From: Stenogyne calaminthoides
Taxonomy: Eukaryota > Streptophyta > Magnoliopsida > Lamiales > Lamiaceae
Direction of reading: 5' to 3'
Assembly: GCA_037126765.1 (NCBI GenBank)
Contig: JBBCBC010000009.1
Span: forward strand, 23,396,870 to 23,460,869
Length of the DNA stretch: 64,000 nucleotides
Of the stretch, positions 43,271 to 54,477 are shown piece after piece. Position numbers and translations under genes: made by a program. Each line of letters begins with the position of its first letter. Within the stretch, counting starts at the first letter, position 1. The notes below the pieces were generated by a model. The model made no database searches. It worked only from the letters and a program-made list of their open reading frames with translations, and was not told the origin of the DNA.

Positions 43271-44765
43271 GCTGAACTGAAATAAACTTACATCTTGTGT
43301 CAATATCCGGATCAACACAAAGAAAATCACATAATTCGATCACATAATTCATATTGAAATCTCAAAAAAAATATGAACATGCATCAGCCAACATCTCAAA
43401 ATAGTTTTAAATGAGCCTCTTGGGAGGGTCATCATTTAAATCACATTCAAGTAGGTTACAAACAAGAACAGTTACAAACCTTTAATTAAAAAAATTAATA
43501 GTTGGCTCCCACTTGACCAATATAAAATTGACAGGGACTTCGGCGAAGTATATGCATATCAATTTTATACCTATGTAATTACCATGATTAAATACAGAAT
43601 TACTACTTCGTTTTGATCGAGCCTCTTGGGAGGTCATCGTCGCCACTAATAATAATTCACAATCATCCTTTTGAGAATTTATTCATGTGAAAGCTTTCTT
43701 TTGGCCGTCCCTTAGGGGAATTTCTCCAAAAGATTTCACAAATAAATAAATCATGGGGGTCAAAATTAATTTGATTCATAACCAAATTAATTATTTAAAA
43801 CATACTTAGTAATTTTTGAATTTGAGATTTATCGCTGAGCAATTCTCATGCAAACACATTTAAACAAATTAAACAAAGCATAAGAAAATACAACAATAAA
43901 TCAAGCAAAGCAGAAAAATAAACATATTGGGCACAAATTATTCAACTGTCATGGTTTGATTTTTCTTAGCTTGATTTTGAAGAAACATCGTCTTGAATTT
44001 CTCCCACTCGAATGTCTCGAAAAATCACGTCCCGTGCACCAACCAGCTCGAGGGTCGGGGTGCACGCCTTGCACCCGACCGGGCCGTGTCGATTACACCC
44101 GAGCACGCATGCACGTCGCCAGTGAAACTTCGGCACCACTCGGCGGCCTTTTCTCAGGGTTCACACCATGCACACACGCCATCATCGCGTCGCCGCTCGC
44201 CCATTGCCTACATTGCTTGCCGCTCCTTACCTACGCCGCAGCGTGCTCCGCGCTGTCACTCCGCCTTTTCCGCCCGCGATCCCTCGGTCCCAAGGCCCTG
44301 CGCCCGTCGCGGCGCTTCTCCACGCCTTTCGGCCTCGTCGGCCTTGCCCCATGCCGTCTTGCGCACCCGCCCGGCGTCTGCGTCGTAGCGTGCCTCCCTT
44401 AACACGTTTAAGCGACGACGCCGCCTTACGCCCAGTTCCGGATCCATTTTAATTACTCGCTTCCGTCTTCGTCTTCGATCAGGTTATAATTTATTTTACA
44501 AAATAAATAAACCTAAATCTAGACTAGTCTATTACATTGAACAAATCAAATAGCCTAATATACTCGTGGATTTTCTCACGAGAAAAACAAATTCGAACGA
44601 GTCGAATTAAAACCATTCATACGCATGAAATAAATAAACACATTAAATACCATGACAATTGGATACCTGCAAAACAGATCTAACAATTCTACTATCCAAT
44701 TTTCAATAAAATTTAATGGCCAACATAATTTAAATAACAATTTAAATACAGAGCACGAAACCAAG
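43271..44765 (-). other. Long untranslated leader of element F with GC-rich island
   Basis: About 1.5 kb between PBS and gag. AT-rich flanks match the leader of G (49,582-50,932) in inverted orientation. The middle (about 43,990-44,460) is strongly GC-rich and does not visibly match the equivalent island of G (about 49,900-50,330). Overlapping ORFs in the island on both strands are composition artefacts in my view. Confidence 0.7.
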
Positions 44766-44777
44766 GCTCTGAAACCA
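44766..44777 (-). other. Primer binding site of element F (degenerate)
   Basis: Minus-strand TGGTTTCAGAGC, one mismatch from TGGTATCAGAGC. It abuts CCGGGCACCCT of the LTR with no CCCAACA between, unlike G (CCTAACA then AC then TGGTATTAGAGC). Confidence 0.75.
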
Positions 44778-46457
44778 AGGGTGCCCGGATATATTCGAGT
44801 TGAATTTAAATACATATTTAAATTAATCAATTAATTACTAACATGAATTAATTCTAAACCAATTCAACATAATAATTAATAAGCAAGTAAACATCATGCG
44901 TACATGTATTTCACGTAAAACCTAAGCATGCGGAATCTAGGAATTACGTAAATACTAACCTCTCGTAGAGACAACCGTTGAGACGATGGATCAACCCAAA
45001 GTGCCTTCTCAAATATGTCCCACGTCCATGAACGTAATCCGGTGTGAGAATTATCAATGAACGATTTTAATCTTAAAAGGAGAAAATAAAATATTTGGCC
45101 ACCACCTTTGTGGATTTCTAATTTTTCCAACACATGGAATTGCACTTGGAGAAGAAAAATTCATCCCCTATTTATAGACTAGGGTTGGACGAAAATTTAG
45201 GTCATATGGGCATTGGGAAATTTCCTTGCTTCTTCCTCAAGATACAATCTAGAATATATCTAATATATTCTATTTCCCAAAATATCTCCCAACAAAATTT
45301 CCTCCTCCTTTCTTGTTCAATATTTTCAAAAATATCACATGAAATAGGAAGAAATAAGATCTTTTTCCTTTCTTGAATTTATGGAATAAACTTGTATCTC
45401 AAGAATACTTATTCCATAAGTTCTTTCCAAGAAAATCAAGAAAAAATCTTTTTCTCTTTCCTACCCAAATTTTCGAAAAATATTGTGGAAAAATAAGGCA
45501 AAATATTTTCTTCTCCTTTTCATTAATTGGACTTTAGTTTGGGCTATTTGAGGGGCCTTTAGGAGAATTAAGATTGTACCTCCAATGGGCTATGAAGTTT
45601 TAATATTTAGCCTAAATATTAATTTACTCCACTATAAAATTAATATTGAACTATCCATCTTAACACACATTACGACTTCACAATAATATGGCTCCCGGTC
45701 ATTATTTCCCGCATTTAAGATTATCTTAGTCCATTAATTAATTAAGCCACTGAACAAGCTTTATATTAATTAACATCTTTGTCCTTTGAGTAAAGACAAC
45801 TCAACATTATTAACCATATCGGAAATAAATTTCCACTTGCAAGATTTGGTATGATAAAGATTCTGAGCCCACCAAGGGGACAAATCAAGCAAGCCGTACT
45901 TTCACGCGATTCTCCGTATTAAATCTTAGCAATCGTCATGTAATTAATAATATTGCCCAAGATACAAGGTATCGAATCGCATTGATTCTCTTCTCATCAT
46001 AAGTCAAAGCAATAGTTATTAATTTCACACAATCCTATTTAAGGAACGGAGATTAAGAAATAACGCACCACTGAGGTCTAATTCTTGTATATTCAGTACC
46101 GAATAATTTATCCTCCTGTAGGTCCTTTTCAGCGCATCATAATGCACTAGTGTAATCCCTTGGTCAAGACAAGCCAATCACACTTCAACCTTTCATGATG
46201 GGTTGTTCATTTCCATCTGGGTTGTGAATTTGTACTTAGTCAATAGGAACTGTTAATTTGATCTTCTGTGATCTGGTATCACCAAATTAACTACAACGTA
46301 ACACGTACTGACTTTATCGAACGGGTATGCAGTAAATATATATAACATTCATTCATATTTAATGCAACATGTGATAAATAATTTATTTCAGTAAAATAAA
46401 TAAGAAATTCAGTTTGATTATACAAAGTAAAGCATACTTTTCAGTATAACCCCAACA
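44778..46457 (-). repeat. 5' LTR of element F (3' terminal bases missing)
   Basis: About 1,680 bp from TGTTGGGG at 46,457. TATAAATA at 45,176-45,169. Longer than the 3' LTR because it retains about 530 bp (45,433-45,962), which includes AT-rich sequence also present in G. It lacks the last 15 or so bases of the LTR. Confidence 0.88.
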
Positions 46458-46462
46458 ATCAC
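46458..46462. repeat. Target site duplication of element F, right copy
   Basis: ATCAC, identical to 23,703-23,707. Confidence 0.9.
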
Positions 46463-47768
46463 ATCAATTATTATTTGATCAAATAGGGTGTGAACCCTTT
46501 TTGTTATGCTTTCCTTATTTCGCGTGCCCATCTTGACCGCCTGCTTGGCTTATACTTATTGTGGGAGTTAACTTGTTTAATTAGTAAAACCCACCCCCTT
46601 TTGTCGTCTGGTTCGTCTCTTGCCCAGATTGGGGTTTTTTGGGAAAACCCTTATCCGCCATCCACCAACGCCGCCTCTCGTGAGCCTCAGCGATGTCGCT
46701 GGAGTCAACGGCGCAAAGCCGTGACTCGTGAATATCTCATGAAGCCGCGATCGATGGTGGCTCAACGGATTGAATCTGCGGTGTCGTGACCCAATTCGTC
46801 ACTACAACGACGACCTTTGCTTTCGTCGATCAAGGAGGTGTTATTCCCGTTTCGTGATTCGATTCGGCGAATGAGCCCTTAGTCGATGTGCTTCGTGTTG
46901 TCGAGCCAACGTGGAGTCACGGTGGTGCGTTTTCAAGTCGATTCGAATCTTTCACGGTTGAATCCGCCTTGAATCGCATCTGCTTCGCTTGCCTCAACAT
47001 TGCCACATCTCGATCTGCAACTTTCGTTTTCAATTCAGGTAGATTCGATCATTGTAGGTGCGTTGAAGTGACTCCTAGAACGGCTGCAGCGGCGAGTCGC
47101 CCGCACGTTCCTAGTTGCGGCGATGACTCGCCTGCACGCGCCGCTCACTCATCCTGTATCCAATGTGTTTCTGTTGCAGATTCATGTTTTGGTTTTGGGA
47201 TTTTCTGATCTGTTCGCATTAGTTGGACTATTCGAATATCTGATGGGAACTAAACTCGATTATCAATGGTTTGTATGATTAATTAGATTGAATCTGACTA
47301 ACTGTGATATTGAATTGTTGGATTCGGAATCCCGATTGGAAAGGCGGTTTTTGGGTATTGGGATGTGATGAGGGAAGGACCGTGTTGCAAATTTGATTTC
47401 AAACAGGTCCTTCCGTGCAATTTTAGAAATTAGCACTTGAGCCCCTATATTTATTAATTAAAATTAAATTGGATTTAATTTGTTAAGAATTAATAAAATT
47501 TGGGTTTTAATGAAACGTATTAGTTGGACTAATGACGGGCTTAATTAATTGGATTAATTAAAAGGCTAATATTAATAATGAATTTAATTATTAAACTTAA
47601 TTTTAAAATTGGATTTTAAAATTCTGGTTTAGAGAATTAAACGAATTACTTATTCCCACTTGGTTAACATGTTTTATATTATGTTAACGCTTTTTACGTC
47701 CGCATTATAATTATTTGGGTAGGCGGCGCCCAATAATTTTCGGACCGTATTATTATTTGGGTAGACGG
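46463..47768. other. Unassigned host sequence J, right part
   Basis: Continues 21,970-23,707 across F. The first part resembles a retroelement leader (GGGTTTTTTGGG then AAAACCC near 46,630) followed by a CG-containing stretch (46,660-47,200) with no accepted ORF, then AT-rich DNA with a duplicated 'ttatttgggtag' (47,713 and 47,752). No PBS found. G is inserted at 47,768; its candidate target duplication is GACGG (47,764-47,768), partner off window. Confidence 0.4.
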
Positions 47769-49567
47769 TGTTGGGGTTATACTGGAAAGTATGATTTTAC
47801 TTTGTATAACCAAACTGAATTTATGTCTTATTTACTGAAATAAATTATTTATCACTGATGCTTTAAATATAATTGAATGTTACATATATTTACTGCATAA
47901 TTGTTCAATAAACAGTACGTGTTACATTGTAGTTAATTTAGTGATACCAGATCACAGAAGATTAAATTAACAGTCCCTTGTAACTAAAAGTACGGTGTTC
48001 ACGACCTAGATGGAAATGAACAATCCATCGTGAAAGGTTGAAGTGTAAGGCTCAGATTGGCTTGTCTTGACCAAAAGATTATTGCTTTGACTTATGACCT
48101 CAGTGGTTCGTTATTTCTTAATCTTCGTCCCTTAAATAGGATCGTGTGTGGTTAGTAATTATTGCTTTGACTTATGACGTGTAGAGAATCAATGAGATTC
48201 AATACTTTATATCTTTGGCAATATTCTTTGGTCACACGCGATTCTTAAGATTTAACACGAAGAATCGTGTATTAAAGTCTTTCGTTTGATTTGCCCTCTT
48301 GGGAGGTTTCATAAGATTTATCATACCAAATCTTGCAAAGTAAAATTTGTTTCAGAGATGGATAATAATTTTGAACCGATTCGACTACCAAGGACAAAAG
48401 ATATTAATTAAAGGAAAAGCTATTTCAATTGGGCAATTAATTAATATCTTTGGATAATCTTAACACGGAAATAATAATCGGGACCCATATTAACAATAAT
48501 ATGGGTTAAGATGGATAGTCTGATATTAATTATGTAGTGGGATTAATTAATATTTATGGGCTTGAATAATATTGTGGCTCAATATTAGATATTCAAAGTC
48601 CATTAGAAGGTCCAATCTTAATTCTCCTAAAGGCCCTCAAGTAATTTCAAAAGATAAAAGTCCAATAACCTAAAAATGTGTTTAAAATAAAATAAATTAT
48701 TGTTCTGCTATTTTTTTCAAATTTTTTAAAAATGATAAACAAAAAGAGGAGAAAGATTTTATTTGAATTTTGTTATGGAATGAGAATAAGTATTCTTGGA
48801 ATACAAGTTTATCTCATTAAATTCAAAAAATCCCCCACTGGTTATTTATCTTTAGATTTTAAAAATAATGAAGAAAATAAGGAAGGAAAATTTTTTCGAT
48901 TTTTCTTGAAAAAGATATTATGGAAGATATGTATTCTTGGAATACTGAGAATATCTCATAAATTCGAAAGATCCAAATCTTGGATTCTACTCTTATTTTT
49001 TTTTTTTCAAAATACCATAACAAGGGAGGTGGGATTTTTGTGGAATATTTTAAATATGGAGAAAAATATATTTTGATATATTCAAGATTTCTTGGAGATC
49101 GAAAAAAATTTTTCTCATCTTATTCATGCACAAAATTTTTAGACCAACACCCCTCTATAAATAGGGGATGAATGTTTCATTCCTGTCTTAATTCCATGTG
49201 TTGGAAAAATTAGAAATCCACAAAGGTGGTGAAACATAATTTTATTTTTCCTTTTGTTAAATTGTTCACGAGTTCCTACCACCGGATTGTTGAACAAGGA
49301 TAAGGGAATACTTGAGAAGGCTTTTTGGTGTGTTCCTGTGAACGGGATCCATCTTCTCAACGGTTGTCACTCCGAGAGGTTAGTTCACATAAACCCGTAG
49401 TATTTACACGTGCGTGGGTTTTATGTGAACCATTTTATATGCATGATTGGTTGTTGAATTATTACTTGGATTAATATAGGATTAATTCATGCTAGTAATA
49501 ATTGTTAGAATTAAATTTGTATTTAAATATTCAACCCGAATAGATCCGGGCAATTAATTCCCTAACA
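47769..49567 (+). repeat. 5' LTR of element G
   Basis: 1,799 bp from TGTTGGGGTTATAC to TTCCCTAACA. TATAAATA at 49,156-49,163. Homologous, inverted, to the F LTRs; diverged with many small indels, so F and G are different insertions and not a recent duplication. Confidence 0.9.
49156..49163 (+). promoter_or_regulatory. TATA box, LTR of G
   Basis: TATAAATA followed by GGGGATGAA, the same context as in both F LTRs. Confidence 0.78.
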
Positions 49568-49569
49568 AC

Positions 49570-49581
49570 TGGTATTAGAGC
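49570..49581 (+). other. Primer binding site of element G
   Basis: TGGTATTAGAGC, one C-to-T change from the tRNA-Met site, two bases after the LTR end. Confidence 0.88.
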
Positions 49582-50932
49582 CTCGATTTTGGGCTCTGAA
49601 TTTTAAATTGTAATTTAATTTGTTTTCATTAAATTTGAAATTGGATAGTAGAATTGCTAGATCTTTTTTGCAGGTATCCAATTGTCATGGTATTTGATGA
49701 ATGTTTATATTTATGCATGCATATAAATTGTGGTTTTAATTCGATTAGCTCAATTCGCTTTGCCCTCGGAGAAAATCCACGAGTAGATTAGGATTTGTTT
49801 GATTTGATCAATGTAATAGACTAGTCTAGATCTAGGTTTATTTATTTTGTAAATAAATTATAATCGGATCGAGAACGAAGACGAAGACGAAGAATTAAAA
49901 CCAGGCGACGAAGTGCCCGGACGTACGCGGACCAAGGCACAAAGTGTTAGGCGGATGCGGACGGGGCTACCCGAGGGGCACTCAGTGCACGCGGGCGTAA
50001 GCCCCGGGTACGAAGGCCGGGCGAGATTACGCCAGGCGAACGCTGGCGCCGCAGACGACACGCTGAACGGGCGGACGACCGGCGGAAGCCGAGGGCTGGG
50101 CGCGACGATCCCGCCAGTTCAGGGCGCTTTCGCTCGGCCGAGGGCCGCCGAGGCTAAGGGAGGGGGTGGCAGCGCGCGATTTGTGCATACCGCCGAGAGC
50201 CGCGAAGTGAAGGGGCGGGATGGGGCGGCTCGACGCGGCGTCTTGCAAGTGCACGCGGATACGTGTTCCGGGCCGCGAGCTACCCAATGTCGGACGTCGT
50301 CTCGGACCTAGACGAAGGACGTTTTAAAGAAAATGTTGCGGACGAGTGGGAGCTTTTCAAGATGAACGATGAAGGCTATGAAGACGGTTTCTCGAGATCA
50401 AGACATGATAAAAATTAACCGTGATAATTGGATATATGTGCCCAATGTGTTTAATTTTTTGTTTTGATATTTTGCATTATTTTGTGCTTATTTAAATTGT
50501 GTTTAAATATGTGATGCATGATAATATGTTTTGAAAAATCTCACCTTCGAAAATTACTAAGTATGTTTAAATAATTAATTGACAATTTTATTCTGGATAA
50601 TAAAATTGAATTAATTTTGACCTCCATGATTTATTTATTTGTGGATTCTTTTGGAGAAATCCCCCTCATGGGACGGTTAAAAGATAGATTTCACATGAAT
50701 AAATTGCGAATGGATGATTGTGGGTTATTATTAGTGGCGACGATGACCCTCCCCACGAGGCTCGTTCAAAGTGAAGTAATAATTATGTATTTAATCATGG
50801 TTATTACTTAGGTATAAAATTGATATGCATATACTTCCCCGAAGTCCCTGTCAATTTTATATTGGTCAAGTGGGAGCCAACTATTAATCTGGATATTAAA
50901 GGTTTGAAACCGCTTTTGTTTGTAAATAAATT
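49582..50932 (+). other. Untranslated leader of element G with GC-rich island
   Basis: AT-rich flanks match the F leader; a GC-rich, CpG-rich island covers about 49,900-50,330. A 132-codon ORF (49,913-50,311) in the island is probably chance: its composition is Arg/Gly/Ala from GC content and F has no matching protein. Confidence 0.65.
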
Positions 50933-52485
50933 TGTAGGTCCCGAATCGGGTTTGTGAGGGCGTAAGTCTAGAGGGGAGGGTGAATAGACTTAAAAACTTT
51001 TTCGCAGATCGGGTGTGATGGCGATTAACTTTGATCAGAGTCGAGTGAATCGATTTGGTGATAACCAACTTACTAATCGCTGAAGGCCGATCGATTCGGT
51101 AACTATCGGTTTAACGATGTGTGTGCGAAGCTTAAGTTTTACCCGTTAAAAACCGGTTTTTATAAATCGATTCCAAAGTTAGTGTTTTAACCAACTGACC
51201 AAGTGTCGAAGCTTGATCGATCGAAGCTTGGTGCTAGGCCGATCTCAACTTAGAATATGTATGCTTGCTTTAAAGGTTGTGTGCAATTGTGTAGACAAGT
51301 TAATCAAAGCGGTAAAGGCACACAAGATTTATAGTGGTTCGACAAACCACCCCACGTCCACTCTTCCCTATCACAAGGGCACCAACTTAACCAACCGGAC
51401 TTAGTTTTATGTGTTAGTCCAACACAAAGACAATCGACAGATATTTAAGGAGTTCTCACTCAACCGATCCCGTAAATCGTAACTAGAAACCCTGATGCGA
51501 AATCTTCTAAACAACTTAACCTAACTTGGGTTTGGATAAGATTGTTTTGGTTCCAACTATGAAATCTTTTCTAGTGTTTAAGGTAGCTCATCGCCTTAGA
51601 TGAAAAGATTTCAATGCTAAGAACTTATGGGATGAACACTTAATATAATAATCTTCTTGATCGTGTTCTTCGTGCGGAAATCGATAATTGCTTGAGCTTC
51701 TTGATTGTTCGGTGTTTAGTGTTTTCACTCAAGTGTGATCCCATATTTATAGACCTTGAAATCAAAGAGCCGTTGGAGAGCAATTTGAATTTCGTTTATA
51801 TTAGGTAGGTTCTGCAGGATTGATGTGGCGTCTTGAGAACGGCATGGCCGAAAAGCGTGAACTTGTATTTTATAGCCGTTAGAGAGAGCAAAGATCAAAT
51901 CCCTTAATTGTCGGCTCCGATCATACGTGCCTTTGTTCTTATTGGTTAACAGACGCACTTTTTCGGTGTTGTTCTTCCAACTAAGGTTGACATTCTTCTT
52001 GTTCAGATCATAGGCGTATGACTTAGGTGAAACATCGGTTTTCACACGGTGAAATTCTTTGATCGGTCGAATGAATCGATCTACTGATGGAGTCTTCTGG
52101 TGCCGGTTGACTTAAACGAACTAGCGGACTTACCGATGTAGGTCTTCCGGTGCGATCTTCCGGAAGTCATCCGATCTTCAAGTATTCTCGAGTTTGAGCT
52201 TTATGACTTGGTTTGAGATATCCGACTAGATCGATCGATCGATCTTCTGCTCTTCTCTAAAGATTCGGCTGTTTGATATCACCGCTTCTTTGGATCTTCA
52301 GATCGACTTATACATATTGAGGTTCCCCTCAATATGTGACCTATCTATTACATCGGTTGTTCTATACAAGAATTATCAACCGTATTCTATAAACGGTAAT
52401 ATAAACATCGATCGACCTAATGTGTCCGATCGGTCCTATTACATGTGTTTTTCGAACTTTTATCAAAACTATAAGTTTCCCAACA
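50933..52485 (-). repeat. 3' LTR of element D
   Basis: 1,553 bp read on the minus strand from TGTTGGGAAACTTATAG to GGGACCTACA. TATAAATA at 51,751-51,744. The inner border is fixed by a purine tract; the outer border is inferred from the CCTACA end and from where homology between G and F stops. Rich in CGATCGATC strings (52,225-52,245). Confidence 0.8.
51744..51751 (-). promoter_or_regulatory. TATA box, LTR of D
   Basis: TATAAATA on the minus strand inside the LTR, about 0.8 kb from its outer end. Confidence 0.65.
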
Positions 52486-52500
52486 ATTTTCCCCTTTTTG
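52486..52500 (-). other. Polypurine tract of element D
   Basis: Minus-strand CAAAAAGGGGAAAAT directly before TGTTGGGAAAC. Confidence 0.88.
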
Positions 52501-54477
52501 AAAAACCAAAACACGAGAAACCAAAACACAGTTGATAAATATAGAAACAAAGAAAAAGCACATAATCGAAAGACAATGAGATTTTGTCTTAGGATCGAAA
52601 AATAAACTTTTCTCATTAGATATGTCGATTACATGTTACATCGTAAAAGTTTGAATTTAAAAACAAATGATCCTTAGAAGTCTTCGATTCTTCACTCTTT
52701 AGGCTTGTATCCTTCGACATCTCTCTTTGATCTTGAGGTACGCGTTGAAAATCGATATAGTTTCCATTTGACATCATTGTTCTGGCGAGGATCGATTATA
52801 TGCGTTTTGCTCGGATGTCAAAGTAGAATCTCCGAAATGCCATCATTAAATGAGCCATCCGCCTTCTTCGAGTAATCCAACGGATCATACTCTTGGCGAG
52901 ATATTTTTACATTGATAAGTTTGGCCTCATTTTTTCGATACTTGAAAAAATCGGATATTTATTTTCTAACCAAATTGAGGAATTCATCATCCGGAGATTC
53001 TTCTCGTGGAACAAGATTAAGGACAAAAAGCATCCGAAGCCATTCACTTCGATCTTGTTCCATTCCTCAAACCTCTTAGCATGTCGCGGCGGTTTTTGAA
53101 TGATCTCATCAACTCTTCTTTGGCGGTGAGGTTCCGCATGATTTTCCAAATTTTCCTTTCTTCGCTCTCGATCCGAATTTTTTCTTGATTTTTTCGCCTC
53201 TGTCAATTTATCTCGCCTTCTTTCTTCTTTCGCTTTTTCTCTCTTGAAAGAATCTGCTCTTTGGGCCGATTTCTCGGCCCGATTCCTTATCGGCTTCAGA
53301 TCTGCTACTGTGCTTCTTGTGACTATTTTAGTCCGAGTGGCCGGTATGCAGTTATGATGTCCCAAACCAAGAAGCTAGCCTACCTTTTGTGATGTCCCAA
53401 AGACCGCATCAACTACCTTTTGTGACGTCCCAAAAGACCAAAGAAGCTACCTTTCTTGCCTTTGACTTTTCCATCTTTTCAGAGACTTCGTTAAGAAAGA
53501 GATCCAAATGGTCTAGTCTTTGTCCATAGGCTTCAACCGTCTGCAATTAGGTCTTCGTTGTTACGATCATGTCGGGTTGGTTTCTCACTCCGTCCTTCCC
53601 CCTTTTTGGTTTGATCAAAAAAAGTGCGAGAGTGGGAAGTTAGGGATCCAAAATCGATCGATATTGCCTCGCTGAGATCTCAGCAATATAAACCCGAACT
53701 TGAGCGGTTAGATGTTGAACCTTCGAGATCGGCTCGATCTTGACAGATTCCATGGCGAGAGAGAGTGTAAAAATCGGTTTGTCAAGTTTCTCTTCACAAT
53801 TCGAGCTTTTCAAAGAGCATCGAAAAAAAAACTTGTTGTTGATCCACCCGAATCACCTTGTCATCAACATTTTATAAGTTCGGCGGAACACGGTGGTCAC
53901 GGTTTGGGAGAACCGATCTTTGATTCTTTGCAATCTGGGAAATAGCCAATTCCTTGGATCTGTTGTTATTTCTTTGAGGCCAATCTGCCTCGATCGACTA
54001 TCACTCCCTCAACTTCTTCTTTTCGGGAGATCTTTGAGACAAGATCGATCTCCGAAGTTGATCGTGATGATGTGAGATGTTGGAATGTTTTGCGTCCACT
54101 TGATCGGTTTAGGTTGTTTGTGCCTCCGGTGGTTGGTCATGAACTGCGCACCGGTTCCACTATCATCGGCGACTCTCAGATCCTTCATTGTAGCATCTGC
54201 AGCCAGAGCTTCTTGAGCGATCTCCTGTTCGCCTTGTTCGGTCAACCCCACTTCACATGGATCGAGCTTTGATAGATTCAAGTAGTTATCATTCACCGGG
54301 TGATCCTACTTTAGCAGATTTCCTCATATCGAAATCAAAATCTGCAAACTCATCAAGACCGCCCATTTGTTCAATAATCATTATAAAATCGAGAAGCTTT
54401 TTAATCGAGATCTCTCGGTGAGGATCTCCATAACTTCTTGTCTAATAGCGGGATGGGCGACCCGCTGATACATCTCA
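52501..54477 (-). pseudogene. 3' accessory region of D, distal part (coiled-coil remnants)
   Basis: Decayed coding sequence. The best piece (53,365-52,907) encodes a Lys/Arg/Glu-rich helical segment (RAEKSAQRADSFKREKAKEE) followed by KNSDRERRKENLENH. A further piece at 54,296-54,009 has no recognised domain. By position it matches the C-terminal part of the 3' ORF in A and B. Many frame breaks; product unknown. Confidence 0.55.

Larger units (their letters stand above)
23708..46457 (-). mobile_element. Ty1/copia element F (Tork/Angela-like), split by element B
   Basis: Complete minus-strand element: 5' LTR 44,778-46,457, leader 43,271-44,765, gag-protease 42,058-43,270, remaining pol 24,966-27,676, 3' LTR 23,708-24,852, with target duplication ATCAC on both sides. 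Without element B and its extra duplication copy (14,376 bp) F is about 8.4 kb. The gag (ENFVDWYRKL) and the integrase C-terminus (GYPEGTKGYMFYGP) resemble Angela/Tork-type copia; the lineage is my reading, not a tree. Confidence 0.92.
47769..50932 (+). mobile_element. Ty1/copia element G (same family as F), 5' end only
   Basis: Full 5' LTR, PBS and leader homologous to F but in the opposite orientation. It is cut at 50,932, close to where gag should begin, by element D. The rest of G lies beyond D and C, off the right edge. Confidence 0.88.

Noticed and set aside
43956..44452. Several overlapping ORFs of 90-150 codons on the + strand in the F leader island
   Set aside because: Three frames are open together because of high GC. 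They run antisense to the element, are rich in Ala/Pro/Arg/His, and have no counterpart in G.
46490..47208. ORFs of 99 and 106 codons in J as possible host exons
   Set aside because: No recognisable domain, no supporting splice or start context; composition and position fit a retroelement leader.
47769..49567. G as a recent inverted duplication of F
   Set aside because: LTRs, primer site and leader differ by many indels and the GC islands do not match, so they are separate insertions of one family.
49913..50311. 132-codon + strand ORF in the G leader island
   Set aside because: Low-complexity Arg/Gly/Ala composition from GC-rich DNA, and no matching protein in F.
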